A DNA stretch of 64,000 nucleotides from the NCBI RefSeq assembly GCF_013778455.1, contig NZ_JACEHE010000019.1:1-64000 (forward strand). Direction: 5' to 3'. Shown piece by piece: positions 25,119 through 34,318 of the stretch (its first letter is position 1; the number at the start of each line of letters is the position of its first letter). Source of the DNA: Streptomyces himalayensis subsp. himalayensis. Lineage in GTDB: Bacteria; Actinomycetota; Actinomycetes; Streptomycetales; Streptomycetaceae. Below the pieces are notes generated by a model. That model saw only the letters and a program-made list of their open reading frames with translations. It was not told the DNA's origin and searched no databases. The position numbers were made by a program, and so were the translations under genes.

Positions 25119-27442
25119 CAAGAAGTCACCACAGCCGCCTGCGGCCGGATCGGAAGCCGGTTCACCGGGCGGCCCGTCGCCGCGCGGACCGCGGAGGCGA
25201 CGGCCGCCGGGGACGTCACCACCGGTACCGCGCTGACCGACTTGGCGCCGAAGGGCGCCACCACGTCGCGCTCCTCGACCAGCTTCACGATGCGGATGTC
25301 CGGCGCGTCGAGCGCCGTCGGCAGCGCATAGCCCGTGAGGTCCGGGTGGCGGACCAGGCCGCGCGGGGTGCGCAGGTTCTCCGTGAGCGCCGCGCCCACG
25401 CCCTGGGTGACGCCCGCCTCGATCCGGGTCCTCAGCTGGGCCGGGTTGAGGACGCGGCCCACGTCCTGAGCGACGGCGAGTTCGACGACACGTACCGAGC
25501 CCAGTTCGATGTCCACGTCCACCACCGCGCGGATCGCGCAGAACGCGAGGCCGACGAACGCGTCGCCCTGGCCCGTGTCGTCGAGCGGCTCGGTCGGATG
25601 CGGGCGGCACTGGGCGGTGGCCCACAGCTCCTTGCCGTCCATGGCCTCGGTGACGGTCGTGGAGAGCACACCGTCGTACGAGGTGATCTTGCCGTCGGTG
25701 ATCTGGAGGAGCTCCGCCGACATCCCGAACTTGTGCGCGAGGGGCTGCAGCAGCTGCGTACGGACCATCTTGGCGGCGCGCTCCACGGCGCCGCCCGACA
25801 CCCAGGTGTGGCGGCCGCGGCAGCCGGGCCCGGCCGGCGGCTGGTCGGTGTCGACGGACGCCACGTGCACCTCGTCGATGCCGAGCGTCTCCTGGACGAT
25901 CTGCCGGGCGAGCGTCGAGAAGCCCTGGCCGGTCTCGACGGCGGCGCACAGGACCGTCGCAACCCCGTCCTGGACCCGCACGGTGGCCGTGGAGACCTCG
26001 TCGGCGCCCTCGGCTCCCAGCATGTGCATCATGCCCACGCCGTAGCCCACCCCGCGGCGTACCGCGCCCGGTTCGCCCGCGCCCTCCGGGCCGCCCGGCA
26101 GGACCCAGTCGTCCTCGGGGCTGTCCTTGGGGAGCGGCGGCAGCGGAGAGTCCCGTACGGCGGTGAGGAGTTCGGCCACGGGCGCCGGGCAGGTGACCGT
26201 CTGGCCGGTGGGCAGGACATCGCCGGTGCCCATGACGTTGCGCAGCCTCAGCTCCGCAGGGTCGATGCCGAGCTTCTTGGCGAGCTTGTCCATCTGCGCC
26301 TCGTAGGCGGCGCACACCTGCATCGCGCCCTCGCCGCGCACATGGCCGGACGGCGGGTTGTTCGTACGGACGGCCCAGCCCTCGATGAACGCGTTCGGGA
26401 CGGCGTACGGCCCGCAGGCGAAGGAGACCGCGGCGGCGAGCGCCTGCGACGAGGTGTCCGCGTACGCGCCCGCGTCCAGGAGGATCTGCGCCTCGACCTT
26501 GACGAGGCGGCCCTCGGCGTCCGCGTGGTGGCGGTAGCGCAGCAGAGTGGGGTGGCGATGGGCGTGGCCGAGGAAGGACTCCTCGCGCGTGGCGGTGAGC
26601 TTCACCGGGCAGCCGGTCTTCAACGCAAGCAGGCCCAGCGGGAGTTGAAAGCCGGGGTCCTCGCGGTCGGCGGTCGCGCCGGGCACGCCGGTGACGACGA
26701 CCTTCACGCGGTCCGGTTCCAGGCCGTAGACCGCGGCCGCCGTGTCGCGGTCGGCGTGCGGGTCGGTGGACGCCACGTACAGCTCGACGCCGCCGTCCGG
26801 GCGGGGCACGGCGAGTCCGGCCTCCGCGCCGATGGGCGCCGGGTCCTGGCGGCCGATGCGGTACAGGCCGTCGACGACGATCTCGCCCGTCGCCTCCGGG
26901 TCGCCGTGGCGCAGCGGGATGTGCCGGATCAGGTTGCCGTCGGGGTGCAGGGGTTCGGCCTCGAAGGCCTTCTCCGGGTCGGTCACCGGGTCGAGTACTT
27001 CGTACTCGACGATGACGGCGGCCGCAGCCATCCGGGCCGTGTCCGGGTGGTCGGCGGCGACTGCGGCGATGGGCTCGCCGTGGTGCCGTACGACCTCGGA
27101 GGCGAAGACGGGACGGTCCGCGCTGCCACGGCCGTGCACTGCGGCGCCCGGCACGTCCTCATGCGTGACGACGGCGCGGACACCGGGCATCTCGCGCGCG
27201 TGGGTGGTGTCGATCGAGACGATACGGGCGTGGGGGTGCGGAGAGCGCAGGATGCCGGCCCAGAGCAGGCCCTCGGCCCACAGGTCCGCCGCGTACGGGA
27301 AGGTGCCCTCCGTCTTGGCGGGGGCGTGCGTGGAGGCGAGCGAGGCACCGAGGCCGTGCGGCGACGCCTCGGGGCTCGCGGCGGGCTTCGCGGTCGTGGA
27401 CGTGGGGGTGGTCGCGGTGGCGGCTGCGGCGTCGTTGCTCAT
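25118..27442 (-). CDS. Xanthine dehydrogenase-type molybdopterin-binding subunit
   Basis: 774 residues. The aldehyde oxidase/xanthine dehydrogenase a/b hammerhead lies at the N-terminus (ARIVSIDTTHAREMPGVRAVVTHEDVPG). The molybdenum-cofactor domains include NAFIEGWAVRTNNPPSGHVRGEGAMQ and VETGQGFSTLARQIVQETLGI. The C-terminal GAKSVSAVPVV segment takes the place of the family GVGE motif with its catalytic Glu; here the sequence is AKS, so xanthine as substrate is not certain. The start ATG overlaps the previous stop (ATGA). It would oxidise a purine or aldehyde and pass electrons to the 2Fe-2S and FAD subunits. Confidence 0.85.
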   Translation of the reverse strand: MSNDAAAATATTPTSTTAKPAASPEASPHGLGASLASTHAPAKTEGTFPYAADLWAEGLLWAGILRSPHPHARIVSIDTTHAREMPGVRAVVTHEDVPGAAVHGRGSADRPVFASEVVRHHGEPIAAVAADHPDTARMAAAAVIVEYEVLDPVTDPEKAFEAEPLHPDGNLIRHIPLRHGDPEATGEIVVDGLYRIGRQDPAPIGAEAGLAVPRPDGGVELYVASTDPHADRDTAAAVYGLEPDRVKVVVTGVPGATADREDPGFQLPLGLLALKTGCPVKLTATREESFLGHAHRHPTLLRYRHHADAEGRLVKVEAQILLDAGAYADTSSQALAAAVSFACGPYAVPNAFIEGWAVRTNNPPSGHVRGEGAMQVCAAYEAQMDKLAKKLGIDPAELRLRNVMGTGDVLPTGQTVTCPAPVAELLTAVRDSPLPPLPKDSPEDDWVLPGGPEGAGEPGAVRRGVGYGVGMMHMLGAEGADEVSTATVRVQDGVATVLCAAVETGQGFSTLARQIVQETLGIDEVHVASVDTDQPPAGPGCRGRHTWVSGGAVERAAKMVRTQLLQPLAHKFGMSAELLQITDGKITSYDGVLSTTVTEAMDGKELWATAQCRPHPTEPLDDTGQGDAFVGLAFCAIRAVVDVDIELGSVRVVELAVAQDVGRVLNPAQLRTRIEAGVTQGVGAALTENLRTPRGLVRHPDLTGYALPTALDAPDIRIVKLVEERDVVAPFGAKSVSAVPVVTSPAAVASAVRAATGRPVNRLPIRPQAAVVTS

Positions 27443-29649
27443 GACGTGCCTCCGTCCTGGTCGTCGGGCGCCCCTTGCACCTGGTCTTCGTACCGGCCTT
27501 GCGCCTGGTCGCCGTACGGCCCCTGCGCCTCGTGAGCCGCCGGGTTGACGCCGCCGGCGCCGGGGCCCGCCTGATGCGGGATACGCACCTCCGCGGAGCC
27601 GGCCGCGGCTTCCGCGTCTGCTGCCGCGTCCGCTTCTGCCTTGGCCTCCGCCTCCGTCTCCGCGGCCTTGGCGGACGCCTCGCGCTCGGCGACGACCTCG
27701 CGCACGGCGTCCAGGACACCCCGGTAGCCGGAGCAGCGGCACAGGTTGCCGCAGAGCGCCTGCCGGGTCTCGCGCTCGGACGGTGCGTGGTTGCCTTCGA
27801 GCAGGTCGTGGATGGTCATCGCCATGCCCGGTACGCAGAACCCGCACTGCACGGCGCCGCAGCGGGCCAGCGCCCGCTGGACGTCGGAGGGCTGCCCGTC
27901 GGCGGCCAGACCCTCCACGGTGCGCACCTCGCTTCCGGCGGCGGTGGCCGCGGGCACCAGGCAGGAGGCGACGAGCCGGCCGTCCAGCTTGACGTTGCAG
28001 GCACCGCACTCGCCCTGTGCGCAGCCGTCCTTTGCACCGGCGAGACCGAGGCGCTCGCGCAGCACGTAGAGCAGCGACTCACCGATCCAGGCGTCGGCGA
28101 CCGGGCGGTCCGTCCCGTTCACACGCAGGACGTAGGAGGCGAGGGGGTGCTCGTCGTGGAAGGCGGGGCCGTCGGCAGCGTCGTCGTGGGAGGCAGGGCC
28201 GGACTGCTGGGCGTCCTCGGTGGTGTCCGCCTCCAAGGGTTCGGCGGCGGGCTCGTGCTCCGGCGGGGCGTCCGCGGACTCCGGCGAGTCGCCGGGAGTC
28301 ACGGAGTCGCCACGAGCCACGGAGTCGCCGGGAGTCACGGAGTCGCCGCCCGGCTGGCCGTCGGCGTGCCCGTCGAACGTGGTGCGCTCGGCAGAGGCGG
28401 CGGGCCGGGCGGAGGCCGCGTCCTCGGCCGAGAGAGCGTGCTCGGCCGACATCGCGTTCTCGGCCGACATCGCGTTCTCGGCCGACGCCGTGTGCTCGGC
28501 CGACGCCGTGTGCTCGGCCGACGCCGTGTGCTCAACCGAAGACGTGTGCTCGGCCGCAGGAGCATGCTGCGAAAGAGCTGCCTCTGAGGCGAAGGGTTCC
28601 CGGGACGAGGAGTCTGCCGATGCTGATGCCTGAGGGGTCTCCTCCTGGGAGACGACCGGTGGCTCGTCGCCGGTCGGCTCCGCCGCCGCGGCGGGCATCC
28701 CTGGCTCCGGGTGACCGGCACCGGCGTCACCGAAGTCGCCGCCTCGGAAGCCCTGTTCGGGCTCGGCGGAGTGCCCCTCGACGGAGTGCCCCATGTGCAG
28801 GCCCGCCTGGGTGTGCTGCCCGGCCTCCGGCCCAAACCCGTGCCCGTTCCCGTGTCCGTTCCCGTGCCCGTGTCCCTGCTCGGGCCGGGCCTCGGCCTCC
28901 GGCCGGTCACTCCACGACTGCCCCGCGCCGGCCCCCGTCGCCCATGGCGCGGACGCACCGCCCGGCAGGGTCGAAGGGGGCGTGGCGCCCCACTGAGAAG
29001 CGAGCGCAGAGGTGGTGAACTCGCCCGATTCCTCCGGAAGATCGCCTTCGGCGACAGGAATCGACCACTGTCCGGTCACATCGGACGAGCTCTTGTGCGT
29101 CTCCTCCGGACCGCCGAAGGACCACTGCCCGGTCCTGCCCTGGTCGTACGAGAACGGCTCCTGTACGGGGTTCAGTTCCTGTCCGCCGTACGGGTCCTGT
29201 CCGCCGTACGGGTCCTGTCCGCCGTACGGGTCCTGTCCGCCGTACGGGTCCCGCGCCGTCTGCGGCGCGTGGTCCGCAGCCGCGCCGGCACCCGTGCCCA
29301 CACCGGCCCCGGCGTCCGGGTCCGGCCACTGCACCGTCTGCACATGCCCGGTGCCGACGCCCGTCTGCGCGTGCCCGGCACCGCCGTGCAGCGCGCCCGG
29401 CATGACCCATGTGCCCGTGGCCGCCGGATCGGTCGCCCCGCCCGCGGCCGGAGCGACCGTTATCGGCGGCGGCACATAGCCGTGTCCGGGCGCCGCGAGA
29501 GGGGTGCCGGTGTAACCATCGATGCCCCCTTCGGGGAGCGTCACGAACGCCGTGGCGTCCGAGTCGTACTCGCCCTGGGGAAGCGGCTCCCAGGCACCCG
29601 GCGTGCCTGTCGGGCCGCCGTTTCCGTGGTCGTCGTGGTGGTCGGTCAC
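27439..29649 (-). CDS. Xanthine dehydrogenase-type 2Fe-2S subunit with a ~500-residue repeat-rich N-terminal extension
   Basis: 736 residues from GTG at 29649, which overlaps the FAD-subunit stop (GTGA). Only about residues 500-655 are the standard subunit: plant-type 2Fe-2S ligands in GCAQGECGACNVKLDGRLVASC, then the second cluster CGFCVPGMA and LCGNLCRCSGYRG. Usual subunits are 150-200 residues. The upstream 500 residues are acidic and low complexity with PYGGQD repeats (four units) and about ten 6-residue units of the SAEHTA type; the C-terminal 80 residues are Ala/Glu-rich. Function of the extension is unknown. Reading frame and codon bias continue through it, so it is likely translated. 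Confidence 0.85.
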   Translation of the reverse strand: MTDHHDDHGNGGPTGTPGAWEPLPQGEYDSDATAFVTLPEGGIDGYTGTPLAAPGHGYVPPPITVAPAAGGATDPAATGTWVMPGALHGGAGHAQTGVGTGHVQTVQWPDPDAGAGVGTGAGAAADHAPQTARDPYGGQDPYGGQDPYGGQDPYGGQELNPVQEPFSYDQGRTGQWSFGGPEETHKSSSDVTGQWSIPVAEGDLPEESGEFTTSALASQWGATPPSTLPGGASAPWATGAGAGQSWSDRPEAEARPEQGHGHGNGHGNGHGFGPEAGQHTQAGLHMGHSVEGHSAEPEQGFRGGDFGDAGAGHPEPGMPAAAAEPTGDEPPVVSQEETPQASASADSSSREPFASEAALSQHAPAAEHTSSVEHTASAEHTASAEHTASAENAMSAENAMSAEHALSAEDAASARPAASAERTTFDGHADGQPGGDSVTPGDSVARGDSVTPGDSPESADAPPEHEPAAEPLEADTTEDAQQSGPASHDDAADGPAFHDEHPLASYVLRVNGTDRPVADAWIGESLLYVLRERLGLAGAKDGCAQGECGACNVKLDGRLVASCLVPAATAAGSEVRTVEGLAADGQPSDVQRALARCGAVQCGFCVPGMAMTIHDLLEGNHAPSERETRQALCGNLCRCSGYRGVLDAVREVVAEREASAKAAETEAEAKAEADAAADAEAAAGSAEVRIPHQAGPGAGGVNPAAHEAQGPYGDQAQGRYEDQVQGAPDDQDGGTS
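28436..28560 (-). repeat. 18-bp tandem repeat coding for SAEHTA-type units
   Basis: About ten diverged 18-bp units within the 2Fe-2S gene, for example CTCGGCCGACGCCGTGTG on the plus strand, encode AEHTAS, AENAMS, AEHALS and similar hexapeptides. Length multiples of 3 keep the frame. Confidence 0.8.
29166..29252 (-). repeat. 18-bp tandem repeat coding for PYGGQD units
   Basis: Four near-identical units of CCGCCGTACGGGTCCTGT (plus strand) encode PYGGQD repeated four times in the same gene. Identity between units suggests a recent expansion. Confidence 0.85.
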
Positions 29650-30539
29650 GACAGCGCCCTCCCCAGTGCTCGTCGGGCCAGCACGGCAACGGTACGCCGC
29701 AGGTGCAGTACGGCGGGCGGCAGCTGCTGCGGTGAGCCGTCCTCGGCCGGTCCCGGATCGGGGATGCACGCCGCGGCGACGTACTCGCCGAACGCGGTCA
29801 ACGCCTCGGGCACGACCGCCCGCTCGCCGTCCCAGTCGATGAGCGAGGCGACCCACTGCTCGGCCTCGAGCGGCCGCAGCGGCATCGGCGCGACGGCACC
29901 CACGGCGCACCGTACGCCGCGCCTGGCCGGGTCGAGGACCAGGGCCACGGACGCGGTCGCGCGCCCGGGTCCGGTCCGTCCGGTCGCCTTCAGGAAGACC
30001 TGCGGGGCGTGCAGCAGCGGCACGCGCACGTACCCGATGAGTTCGCCCGCGCGCAGCATCTCCATCCCGGCGAGCAGATGCGAGACGGGCAGCTCGCGGC
30101 GGGCGCCGTCCGGGCCCGCGATGATCAGCGTGGCTTCCAGGGCGGCGAGTACGGGCAGCGCGTCGCCGGTCGGGGCTGCGGTCGCGATGTTGCCGCCGAG
30201 CGTGCCGGCGTTGCGGATCTGGGGCGGGCCCGCGGCGCGGGCGGCGGCGGCAAGGGCGGGGATGAGGGCCGCGAAGTCGGGGCGGCCCATGCGCGCGTGC
30301 GTGAGGCCCGCGCCGAGCAGCGCGTGTCCGTCCTGGTACTGCCAGCCGCGGATCTCGCTGATCCGGCCGAGTCCGACGAGCGCGGCGGGCCGCAGAAGAC
30401 CGGAGTTGACCGCGGCCATGAGGTCGGTGCCGCCCGCCACGGGCACCGCGGCGGGCATGGCGGTCAGGGCCGCCACGGCTTCGTCCAGCGAGCCCGGCAG
30501 CGTCACGGACTGCGCCGCCTGCGGTGCGTGCGTGGTCAA
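29646..30539 (-). CDS. Xanthine dehydrogenase-type FAD-binding subunit
   Basis: 297 residues from a TTG start at 30539, which has AAGGGG nine bases upstream and gives the usual family length; an ATG at 30626 is in frame. FAD-binding motifs are VPVAGGTDLMAAVNSGLLRP and NAGTLGGNIATAAPTGDALP; the C-terminal CO-dehydrogenase flavoprotein domain follows (FLKATGRTGPGRATASVALV). It is the first gene of the FAD / 2Fe-2S / molybdopterin operon, all linked by 4-base overlaps, and would carry electrons to NAD+ or another acceptor. Confidence 0.85.
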   Translation of the reverse strand: MTTHAPQAAQSVTLPGSLDEAVAALTAMPAAVPVAGGTDLMAAVNSGLLRPAALVGLGRISEIRGWQYQDGHALLGAGLTHARMGRPDFAALIPALAAAARAAGPPQIRNAGTLGGNIATAAPTGDALPVLAALEATLIIAGPDGARRELPVSHLLAGMEMLRAGELIGYVRVPLLHAPQVFLKATGRTGPGRATASVALVLDPARRGVRCAVGAVAPMPLRPLEAEQWVASLIDWDGERAVVPEALTAFGEYVAAACIPDPGPAEDGSPQQLPPAVLHLRRTVAVLARRALGRALS

Positions 30540-30815
30540 ACCGGCTGCCCCTTCCCGCTGTCCACCTGGTCCACCTGTGTTGCCGTACGGTACGTGCTCA
30601 CAGGCCGGACGTGGCAACTCTGGCACATCTTTCCGCAGGCCCGACGCGGGGGTCCGCTAGGAGGCATTCCTGCACGCGCAGGGCGATGGTCCCGGTTTCG
30701 TACGACCTCGCCGGTCGGCTCGAATTGCCACTTTTCGACGCTTCTTGTGCGGCTTTCTCACCGAGGACCCGCGATCCCAGCCGCGGCCGCCTGACGTCAC
30801 GCCGCCCAGGCCACC

Positions 30816-32477
30816 TCACACGTTCGGGGGCGCCCCCTCGATCGGGCGTCCGAGACTGCCCGGGGCCATTCCCTCGGGGACCGGGCGCCGCTGCCACGGG
30901 AGGGGGCCGGTGGCCGGGCGGTAGCCGACGCCGAGGGCGTCAAGTCGCCGGTAGTGGTCGGTCATCCGCCGCTCGAAGTCCGCGAAGTCACGCTCGGCCG
31001 GGGCGGGCAGGCGGGACCACACGGCCTCGGCGAAGGCGGCCAGGCGCGGGAAGGTCTGGTAGTCCACGCGCGCGTGGTTCTCCATCACCTCGGTCCAGAC
31101 GTTGGCCTGGGCGCCGAGGACGTGCCGTGCCTCGTCGGGTCCGAGCTGCGGCGGTACGGGGTCGAAGCGGTAGACGTCCTCCAGGGTGCGTACGTATCCG
31201 ATGGGCATCGGTTCGTCGTCGCCGCCGTGCTGGCGGTGGTCCAGGTAGACCTGCTGCTCGGGGCACATGACGACGTCGTGGCCCGCGCGCGCGGCCGTGA
31301 TGCCGCCCTGGTAGCCGCGCCACGACGACACCGCCGCTCCCGGCGCCAGGCCGCCCTCCAGAATCTCGTCCCAGCCGATGAGGCGCCTCCCGCGCGCGGC
31401 GAGCCAGTTGTCGAAGTGCCGGATGAACCACGACTGCAGGTCCTCCTCGTCGGCGAGCCCCAGCTCCTTGATGCGGGCCTGCGCGACCGGCGACCGCTTC
31501 CACTGGCCCTTGAGGCACTCGTCGCCGCCGACGTGGACGAACGTCGACGGGAAGAGGTCCAGGACCTCCTCGAAGACCCCCTCGTAGAAGCGGAGGGTGG
31601 TGTCAGTGGGGGCCAGTACGTTGGCGGAGATGCCCCAGGTGTCCCAGACGGAGAGGGAGGCGGTGTCGATGACGTCGGAGTTGCCGAGTTCTGGATACGC
31701 GGCGATGGCGGCCTGCGAGTGGCCCGGGATGTCGATTTCGGGGACGACGGTGATATGCCGCTCGGCGGCGTACGCGACGATCTCCCGGATGTCGTCCTGC
31801 GTGTAGTAGCCGCCGTGCGGCTTCTCCTCCCACAGCGGTGAGGCGCGGTGACCGATCTTCGTGCGCGCGCGCCACGATCCGATCTCGGTCAGCCTCGGGT
31901 GACGCTTGATCTCGATGCGCCAGCCCTGGTCGTCGGTGAGGTGGAAGTGGAAGACGTTCAGCTTGTGCGCGGCGAGCAGGTCGAGATAGCGCAGGACGCC
32001 GTCCTTGGGCATGAAGTGCCGCGCGACATCGAGCATGAGACCGCGCCAGGCGAAGCGCGGGCTGTCCTCGATGCGGGTCACCGGCAGCCGCCACTCGCGT
32101 CCGGGAAGCGGGGCACGGCGGTACGCGTCGGGTCCGAGCAGCTGCCTGAGCGTCTGGGCACCCCAGAAGAGCCCGGCGGGACCGCCGCCCACCAGGTCCA
32201 CGGTTTCGCGCAGGATCGTCAGGCGGTAGCCCTCCTCGCCCAGTTCCTCGGTGACCGCCGGGTCGACGGAAAGCCAGATGGCGTTGTCGACCGAGCCCGG
32301 TGCCAGCGGAAATCCGGTGGCGGCCCCGAGCGTGGAGCGCAGCCACCGCTCGGTGAGTTCCGTCCCCTCGCCCGCAGCCAGCCGGGTTTCGGGGCCGAGC
32401 ACGAAGAAGTCGTCGCCGTGGCCGGACACATGGCTGGGCGCGGGAATCAGATCCATTGCGGATGCTCCTGAATCCAT
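30816..32477 (-). CDS. Beta-N-acetylhexosaminidase, GH20, cytoplasmic
   Basis: 553 residues from ATG at 32477. The GH20 catalytic Asp-Glu pair is in FVHVGGDECLKGQW; other family segments are FAWRGLMLDVARHFMPKDG, LNVFHFHLTDDQGWRIEI and EIDIPGHSQAAIAAYPEL. There is no signal peptide, so it should cleave imported chitobiose or chito-oligosaccharides inside the cell. It is the last gene of an ABC importer operon, an arrangement like dasABC-dasD. Starts at 32501, 32477 and 32456 are all plausible; the last two each have AGGAG at ideal spacing, in what looks like a small tandem duplication. Confidence 0.92.
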   Translation of the reverse strand: MDSGASAMDLIPAPSHVSGHGDDFFVLGPETRLAAGEGTELTERWLRSTLGAATGFPLAPGSVDNAIWLSVDPAVTEELGEEGYRLTILRETVDLVGGGPAGLFWGAQTLRQLLGPDAYRRAPLPGREWRLPVTRIEDSPRFAWRGLMLDVARHFMPKDGVLRYLDLLAAHKLNVFHFHLTDDQGWRIEIKRHPRLTEIGSWRARTKIGHRASPLWEEKPHGGYYTQDDIREIVAYAAERHITVVPEIDIPGHSQAAIAAYPELGNSDVIDTASLSVWDTWGISANVLAPTDTTLRFYEGVFEEVLDLFPSTFVHVGGDECLKGQWKRSPVAQARIKELGLADEEDLQSWFIRHFDNWLAARGRRLIGWDEILEGGLAPGAAVSSWRGYQGGITAARAGHDVVMCPEQQVYLDHRQHGGDDEPMPIGYVRTLEDVYRFDPVPPQLGPDEARHVLGAQANVWTEVMENHARVDYQTFPRLAAFAEAVWSRLPAPAERDFADFERRMTDHYRRLDALGVGYRPATGPLPWQRRPVPEGMAPGSLGRPIEGAPPNV

Positions 32478-32500
32478 GCGGATACTCCTGTGGGATGTCA

Positions 32501-33349
32501 TCAGTCCTTCACCGCTCCGCCGAGGCCCGACACGAGCCGCCGCTGTACGAGTACGAAGAAGACGAGTACCGGAATGGTCATCACCGTGGACGCCGCCATG
32601 ATCCCGCCCCAGTCGTTCTCGTCGGGCTTGAAGAAGACGAGCAGGGCCATGGGCAGCGTCGACTGCGAAGTGTCGCTGATGATGAAGGACTTGGCGAAGA
32701 GGAAGTCGTTCCAGGTCGAGATGAACGAGAAGACGCTGGTCGCGACGAGCCCGGGGAAGACAAGCGGGAAAAGGATCTGCCAGAGGAACCGGGTGCGGCT
32801 CGCTCCGTCGATGTACGCGGCTTCCTCGAGCGCTTCCGGAACGGCCTTCACAAAACCGCGCAGCATCCAGATCGCGAACGGCAGCGAGAAGGCGATGTGC
32901 GGCAGGATCAGCGAGCCCAGCGTGTTGAGCTGCCCGAAGTCCCGCATGAGGAAGAACAGAGGGATCGTCAGCGCCTCGACGGGCACCATCTGGGCGATCA
33001 GAAACATGATCAGCAGTGTGGTGCGGAAACGGAAGCGGAATCGCGTGACCGCCGTGGCCGCGAGAAAGGCGATCAGCGCGGAGACGATGACCACGGTCAC
33101 CGCGACGACCACGCTGTTGAGGAAGTACCGGCCGAATTCCTGCTGCCCGAAGACGCGCCGGAAGGAATCCAGGGACGGGTCCAGCGTCCACGGCCGGGGC
33201 CGGGTCGACTCGATCTCACCAGCCGGTTTGAAGGCGCTGAGCACCATCCAGTACAGCGGAAAGGCCACGACCACGGCGATGAGCAGCGCCGACGCCTCGG
33301 CCGCAAGCCGCCAGGGCCGCCGCACCGCGCCCCGTACGAAACCGGTCAT
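32501..33349 (-). CDS. Carbohydrate ABC transporter permease, CUT1 family (MalG type)
   Basis: 282 residues with six hydrophobic helices. The EAA loop reads EALEEAAYIDGASRTRFLWQILFPLVFPGL. The first cytoplasmic segment and first helix (LLIAVVVAFPLYWMVLSAFKP) match MalG-type permeases. GGGGGAGG lies upstream of the 33349 start; an overlapping GTG at 33355 is an alternative. It should form the channel with the permease encoded just upstream; no ATPase gene is present, so a shared ATPase such as MsiK is likely used. Confidence 0.9.
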   Translation of the reverse strand: MTGFVRGAVRRPWRLAAEASALLIAVVVAFPLYWMVLSAFKPAGEIESTRPRPWTLDPSLDSFRRVFGQQEFGRYFLNSVVVAVTVVIVSALIAFLAATAVTRFRFRFRTTLLIMFLIAQMVPVEALTIPLFFLMRDFGQLNTLGSLILPHIAFSLPFAIWMLRGFVKAVPEALEEAAYIDGASRTRFLWQILFPLVFPGLVATSVFSFISTWNDFLFAKSFIISDTSQSTLPMALLVFFKPDENDWGGIMAASTVMTIPVLVFFVLVQRRLVSGLGGAVKD

Positions 33350-33351
33350 GC

Positions 33352-34314
33352 TCACAGTTCCTCCCCCTGACGCCGCAGCAGCCGCAGATAGACCAGCGTG
33401 ATCGCCAGCAGGATCAGCAGCATCACGACGCCGATCGCCGAGCCGAGGCTGTACTGCGACGACGCGAACGCCTTCTGGTACGCGTACACGTTCAGGACCA
33501 GGTTCTGGCCGGCGATTCCGCCGCCGTTCGTCATCACGTAGATCTGCGTGAAGACCTTGAAGTCCCAGATGACCGACTGAATGGTGACGACCGTGAGGAT
33601 CGGCCGCAGCATGGGCGCGAGCACGGAGCGCCAGATGCGCCACTGCGATGCGCCGTCCAGCGCGGCAGCCTCGAGGACCTCCTCCGGTACGGCCTTGATG
33701 CCGGCGTAGACAGTCACCATCACGAACGGGAAGGAGCACCACACCACTTCGAGCAGGACGAGGGCGAAGGCGCTGTAGCGGCCGTACGTCCACGAGAAGT
33801 CGCCGAGCCCGAACACCTTGTTGACCGGGCCGAAGTCCGGGTCGAAGAGGAACATCCACACCGTCGAACCGGTGATCGCAGGAGTCGCCCAGGCGCCCAG
33901 CGCGGCCAGCATCAGGGCGAGCCGCGGCACGGCCCGTACCCGCGTGAGCAGCACGGCGAGGGCGCAGCCGACGGCCAGCGTCGAGACGACGCAGGCGGCG
34001 GCGAACAGCACCGTGGCGAGGAGCACCTGCCAGAACTGGTCGTCCGCGAACAGCGTCGCGTAGTTGCCGAAGCCCTGGAAGGTCGTCGGCTCACCGCCGC
34101 TGACCTGGGCCTGCGTGTACTCCAGGAAGGAGATCAGGCCGAGCTGGTAGACGGGGTAGACAAGCAGTGCGGCGAGGACGACGAGGGCAGGGGCGAGATA
34201 GAGCCAGGGGGTCCAGCGGCCGCCCCGGCGGGCGGACTTGCGGGGTGCGGCCGGACCGACCGCCGTGGTCACGGAGACCACGACGGCCGGCTCGGCAGTG
34301 GCGTTCTGCGTCAT
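33352..34314 (-). CDS. Carbohydrate ABC transporter permease, CUT1 family (MalF type)
   Basis: 320 residues. After a 35-residue polar head the first helix is WLYLAPALVVLAALLVYPVY; five more follow. The EAA loop reads EEVLEAAALDGASQWRIWRSVLAPML. The gene lies 4 bases after the binding-protein gene and two bases before the second permease, so all are one transcript. Confidence 0.9.
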   Translation of the reverse strand: MTQNATAEPAVVVSVTTAVGPAAPRKSARRGGRWTPWLYLAPALVVLAALLVYPVYQLGLISFLEYTQAQVSGGEPTTFQGFGNYATLFADDQFWQVLLATVLFAAACVVSTLAVGCALAVLLTRVRAVPRLALMLAALGAWATPAITGSTVWMFLFDPDFGPVNKVFGLGDFSWTYGRYSAFALVLLEVVWCSFPFVMVTVYAGIKAVPEEVLEAAALDGASQWRIWRSVLAPMLRPILTVVTIQSVIWDFKVFTQIYVMTNGGGIAGQNLVLNVYAYQKAFASSQYSLGSAIGVVMLLILLAITLVYLRLLRRQGEEL

Positions 34315-34318
34315 CGGC

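Noticed and set aside
25118..28009. Single 963-residue gene reaching from the molybdopterin subunit into the 2Fe-2S gene
   Set aside because: The part above 27442 is the wrong frame of the 2Fe-2S gene; the ATG at 27442 overlapping that gene's stop is the natural start.
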